Below are positions 62,145 to 64,000 of a DNA stretch of 64,000 nucleotides, piece after piece. The DNA is from Roseibium aggregatum (GTDB taxonomy: Bacteria; Pseudomonadota; Alphaproteobacteria; Rhizobiales; Stappiaceae): the NCBI RefSeq assembly GCF_014692675.1, contig NZ_JABFCZ010000003.1, positions 186,001 to 250,000 on the forward strand. The letters are read 5' to 3'. A model generated the notes under the pieces. That model did no database searches and was not told the origin of the DNA. It saw nothing but the letters and a program-made list of their open reading frames with translations. Positions within the stretch are counted from its first letter, which is position 1. Each line of letters starts with the position of its first letter. The position numbers and the translations under genes are program-made.

Positions 62145-63476
62145 TTGTTACGTTTATTGAAAGCCAAATCTTTCCGATTTTGGATTGGGCTTGGTGCATT
62201 TTTTGCCCTGGCACCTCTCATTTTGTCGGCCGTTGGTGGCTATACGCTGCTGAATTATGGTGTCATCGCTGCTTTTCAGGACGTTGCGGAGCGCCAGCGG
62301 GTGCAGGTCGTTCCGGTGCAGAACTTACGCATTTTGCTGTTGGACACGCTCGCGCCGGTTGATGAGTTCTTGGACGGAGCCGATGCGACGCGGCTGGAAT
62401 ACCGGGCGCTTCGAACGCAGATCGAAACCGGCTTCTCTGCTCTCGACAAGAGCCTTCAGTCCGAACCTGAGGCCAGGGACCTGCTGGCGCGCGCGAGAGA
62501 GGACTGGAGTGCTGCGGACGATGACGCCAACGAATTGATTTCAGTGTCCGTTCAGGCCGGAGATGCCGATGCCCTCGTGCAGGTGCAGCGTTTTCACGGT
62601 CAGATTGCATCGGCAACCGATAAACTGATGGCGGTCTACCGGCAACTTTTCGAAAAGATCGAAAATGATCACGACGGGGCACATTTGTATTATGAGCGAT
62701 CGCTATGGATCGCTGGTATCGCCGGCGGGGTTTCTTTGTCGATGGTCATCGGCGGTATTGCCCTCGTAAGTCGGATAATGGCAACCAGCGTTGATCGTCT
62801 AGTTGATGGTGCGGAACGGTTTGCCGGAGGGGACCGGGACTATCGGATCGAGGTTCAAGTCCCGCACGAACTACACCGTGTCGCGGAAGAATTTAACCGC
62901 ATGATTACGCGGATTCAGGACTATGAAGTCACCCTTGCCGATCTGGCGCACACGGATAGCCTTACCCATTTGCCCAATCGCCGCGCCTTCGATGCGGCTC
63001 TGAATGAGGTGCTCGCTGAGGCGAAGCAGATGGGTAAAACTTGCGCCCTGATGATATTGGATATCGATTACTTCAAGCGTATCAACGATACCTATGGCCA
63101 TGCGGCTGGTGACGCGGTCCTGCGGGAACTTGGGTTGGTCATGGCCAGGCACCTGCGACCGTCCGACAGATCTTTTCGCATTGGTGGCGAGGAATTTTCA
63201 ATCCTTTTGCCTGGTGCGGATTTGACGACAGGTATCGCAACCGCTGAACGTCTTCGTCAAGCAGTCGAATTACATGATTTCACTTACAAGGATATTTCAA
63301 TAAAATTGACGGTCAGCATCGGAGTTGCGGACACAAATGACTGCTTCGATAGCCTTAGCCTTGTCGAAGCAGCTGACGCAAGGCTCTACGAGGCTAAGCG
63401 CTCCGGCAGGAACCGGGTTTTGGCAAGTCCGGAAAACCCTGTGGAAGCAGGGCGCCGCAGTGGTTCAACTTTATAA
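62145..63476 (+). CDS. membrane diguanylate cyclase with HAMP domain (TTG start)
   Basis: 443 residues. Two membrane segments (about 15-38 and 188-210) flank a periplasmic helical sensor region, followed by HAMP (~210-262) and a GGDEF domain (~268-430). The active-site loop is GGEEF (RIGGEEFSILLP), the metal Asp is in LMILDIDYFKRINDTYGH, and the RxxD inhibitory site RPSD lies exactly five residues before the loop, so it should make c-di-GMP with product inhibition. TTG start with an AGGGGGT ribosome site. It lies between the intact and the damaged cydX copies. Confidence 0.9.
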   Translation: MLRLLKAKSFRFWIGLGAFFALAPLILSAVGGYTLLNYGVIAAFQDVAERQRVQVVPVQNLRILLLDTLAPVDEFLDGADATRLEYRALRTQIETGFSALDKSLQSEPEARDLLARAREDWSAADDDANELISVSVQAGDADALVQVQRFHGQIASATDKLMAVYRQLFEKIENDHDGAHLYYERSLWIAGIAGGVSLSMVIGGIALVSRIMATSVDRLVDGAERFAGGDRDYRIEVQVPHELHRVAEEFNRMITRIQDYEVTLADLAHTDSLTHLPNRRAFDAALNEVLAEAKQMGKTCALMILDIDYFKRINDTYGHAAGDAVLRELGLVMARHLRPSDRSFRIGGEEFSILLPGADLTTGIATAERLRQAVELHDFTYKDISIKLTVSIGVADTNDCFDSLSLVEAADARLYEAKRSGRNRVLASPENPVEAGRRSGSTL

Positions 63477-63597
63477 AAAATAGGGAACCGGCGGCCCGAC
63501 ATCGCGCATGCACAAGTTGCCGACGTAATATCATGCCGGTTCAGTAACAGGTGTTCTTTGCTGTCTGGCTGCGGAGGATCCCCGCACAAAGAAAATC

Positions 63598-63733
63598 GAT
63601 ACGGCATATTGAGGAGAAATGACATGTGGTATTTCGCCTTTATCCTCGGCATGCCGCTGGCATGCAGCCTCGCGGTCTCAACGCCATGCGGCTGGAATTG
63701 CACGCGATGACGAAAAGCCCCCCAACGGCCGCC
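63598..63733 (+). pseudogene. frameshifted second copy of cydB tail plus cydX
   Basis: The bases encode D-T-A-Y-stop, the same GAGGAGAAA ribosome site and MWYFAFILGMPLACSLAV, nearly identical to 61656-61736, but one T is missing after GCGGT, so the frame shifts and stops at 63708-63710 after 28 codons. Ignoring the deletion, LNAMRLELHA continues as in CydX. It is a relic of a duplicated cydB-cydX end. Confidence 0.8.
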
Positions 63734-63844
63734 AGGCGGGGATTCGGCTGCCAAACGAAACGGGGTGGAGTGTTTGGGAACTGCAAGGGCTATCGATAGT
63801 CGGCGTTTGGACGGTTTGGCCGCAATTTTGGGTGGTTGCCGCAT

Positions 63845-64000
63845 ATGCAACTGATCAAGCCTTGGGAAAGCGTGGAAGAAGCACCTGAGAGCGCGGATTA
63901 TTGCCGCTCTTGGGAGGAAGAATTACAGCGCGAAATTGGTCCGAAGCACTGTCTGTTCGGATGCCAGGTGAAATTGATCGGGCGCCGATACGACACGGAT
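63845..64000 (+). CDS. unrecognised protein, cut by window end
   Basis: An open frame of 52 codons from ATG 63845 runs off the end. It reads MQLIKPWESVEEAPESADYC.., is acidic, Trp-rich and soluble, and contains three cysteines (one in KHCLFGCQVK). I cannot place it in a family. The ribosome site is weak, so the start is uncertain. Confidence 0.45.
   Translation, partial: MQLIKPWESVEEAPESADYCRSWEEELQREIGPKHCLFGCQVKLIGRRYDTD

Noticed and set aside
63619..63888. An 89-codon plus-strand frame over the cydX relic
   Set aside because: It is out of frame with the cydX homology and has no motif of its own.

Overview
The window is chromosomal DNA of a GC-rich alphaproteobacterium. The evidence is a fused anthranilate synthase TrpEG behind a Trp-Trp-Trp leader peptide, short tightly packed operons, LysR/TetR/MarR/SoxR regulators next to their likely targets, and a CydDCAB-CydX bd oxidase operon. 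I infer the Rhizobiales/Stappiaceae area (Roseibium or Labrenzia-like), but no rRNA or other definitive marker is present. There is no phage, CRISPR array, rRNA or tRNA that I can see.

Layout. 1-2.5 kb: tail of a peptide-type ABC permease, a methyltransferase, and a DUF1330 protein divergent from a LysR regulator. 2.5-7.1 kb: a complete branched-chain-amino-acid-type ABC importer (livK-H-M-G-F, minus strand) with a hairpin after the binding-protein gene. 7.5-13.1 kb: cell-envelope proteins (SH3b protein, small secreted protein, lytic transglycosylase, cupin), SoxR divergent from a VOC protein across a perfect SoxR box, and an SDR dehydrogenase. 13.3-24.6 kb: the most system-like block. It holds a class III nucleotide cyclase, a metallo-beta-lactamase-fold hydrolase, a lone cyclic-nucleotide-binding domain and a very unusual 864-residue ABC transporter, divergent from four glycosyltransferases and a polysaccharide deacetylase. 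24.6-34.4 kb: flavin oxidoreductases with TetR, a degenerate GGDEF protein, IlvD, an MFS pump with MarR, and a PRC-barrel protein.

34.8-38.9 kb: an Aer-like PAS protein followed by a soluble chemoreceptor. Next come three tandem paralogous small secreted proteins beside a secreted caspase-like protease, and a small membrane protein whose ribosome-binding site lies in a perfect hairpin. 38.9-41.3 kb: trpEG with leader peptide and attenuator. 41.3-42.6 kb: an AT-rich island carrying a DUF4238 gene. 42.7-52.9 kb: a luciferase-like oxidoreductase, an FKBP-rhodanese fusion, a winged-helix/alpha-beta-hydrolase fusion, fructokinase plus class II aldolase, a 271-bp MITE-like element, two membrane proteins, a pirin, a SoxW-like thioredoxin and a LysR regulator divergent from mmsA (53.0-54.5 kb). 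54.6-54.9 kb is a densely structured intergenic stretch with its own minus-strand terminator, a candidate small RNA. 55.3-61.8 kb: cydD-cydC-cydA-cydB-cydX. 62.1-63.5 kb: an active-looking diguanylate cyclase, followed by a frameshifted second copy of the cydB tail plus cydX. The window ends inside an unrecognised gene.

How the parts connect (inference). The cyclase, MBL hydrolase, CNB domain and ABC protein could form a self-contained cyclic-nucleotide circuit acting on export of a surface glycan made by the neighbouring glycosyltransferases. The caspase-like protein with its triplicated small secreted neighbours could be a protease-substrate or protease-inhibitor set. These two are the best candidates for undescribed systems here.
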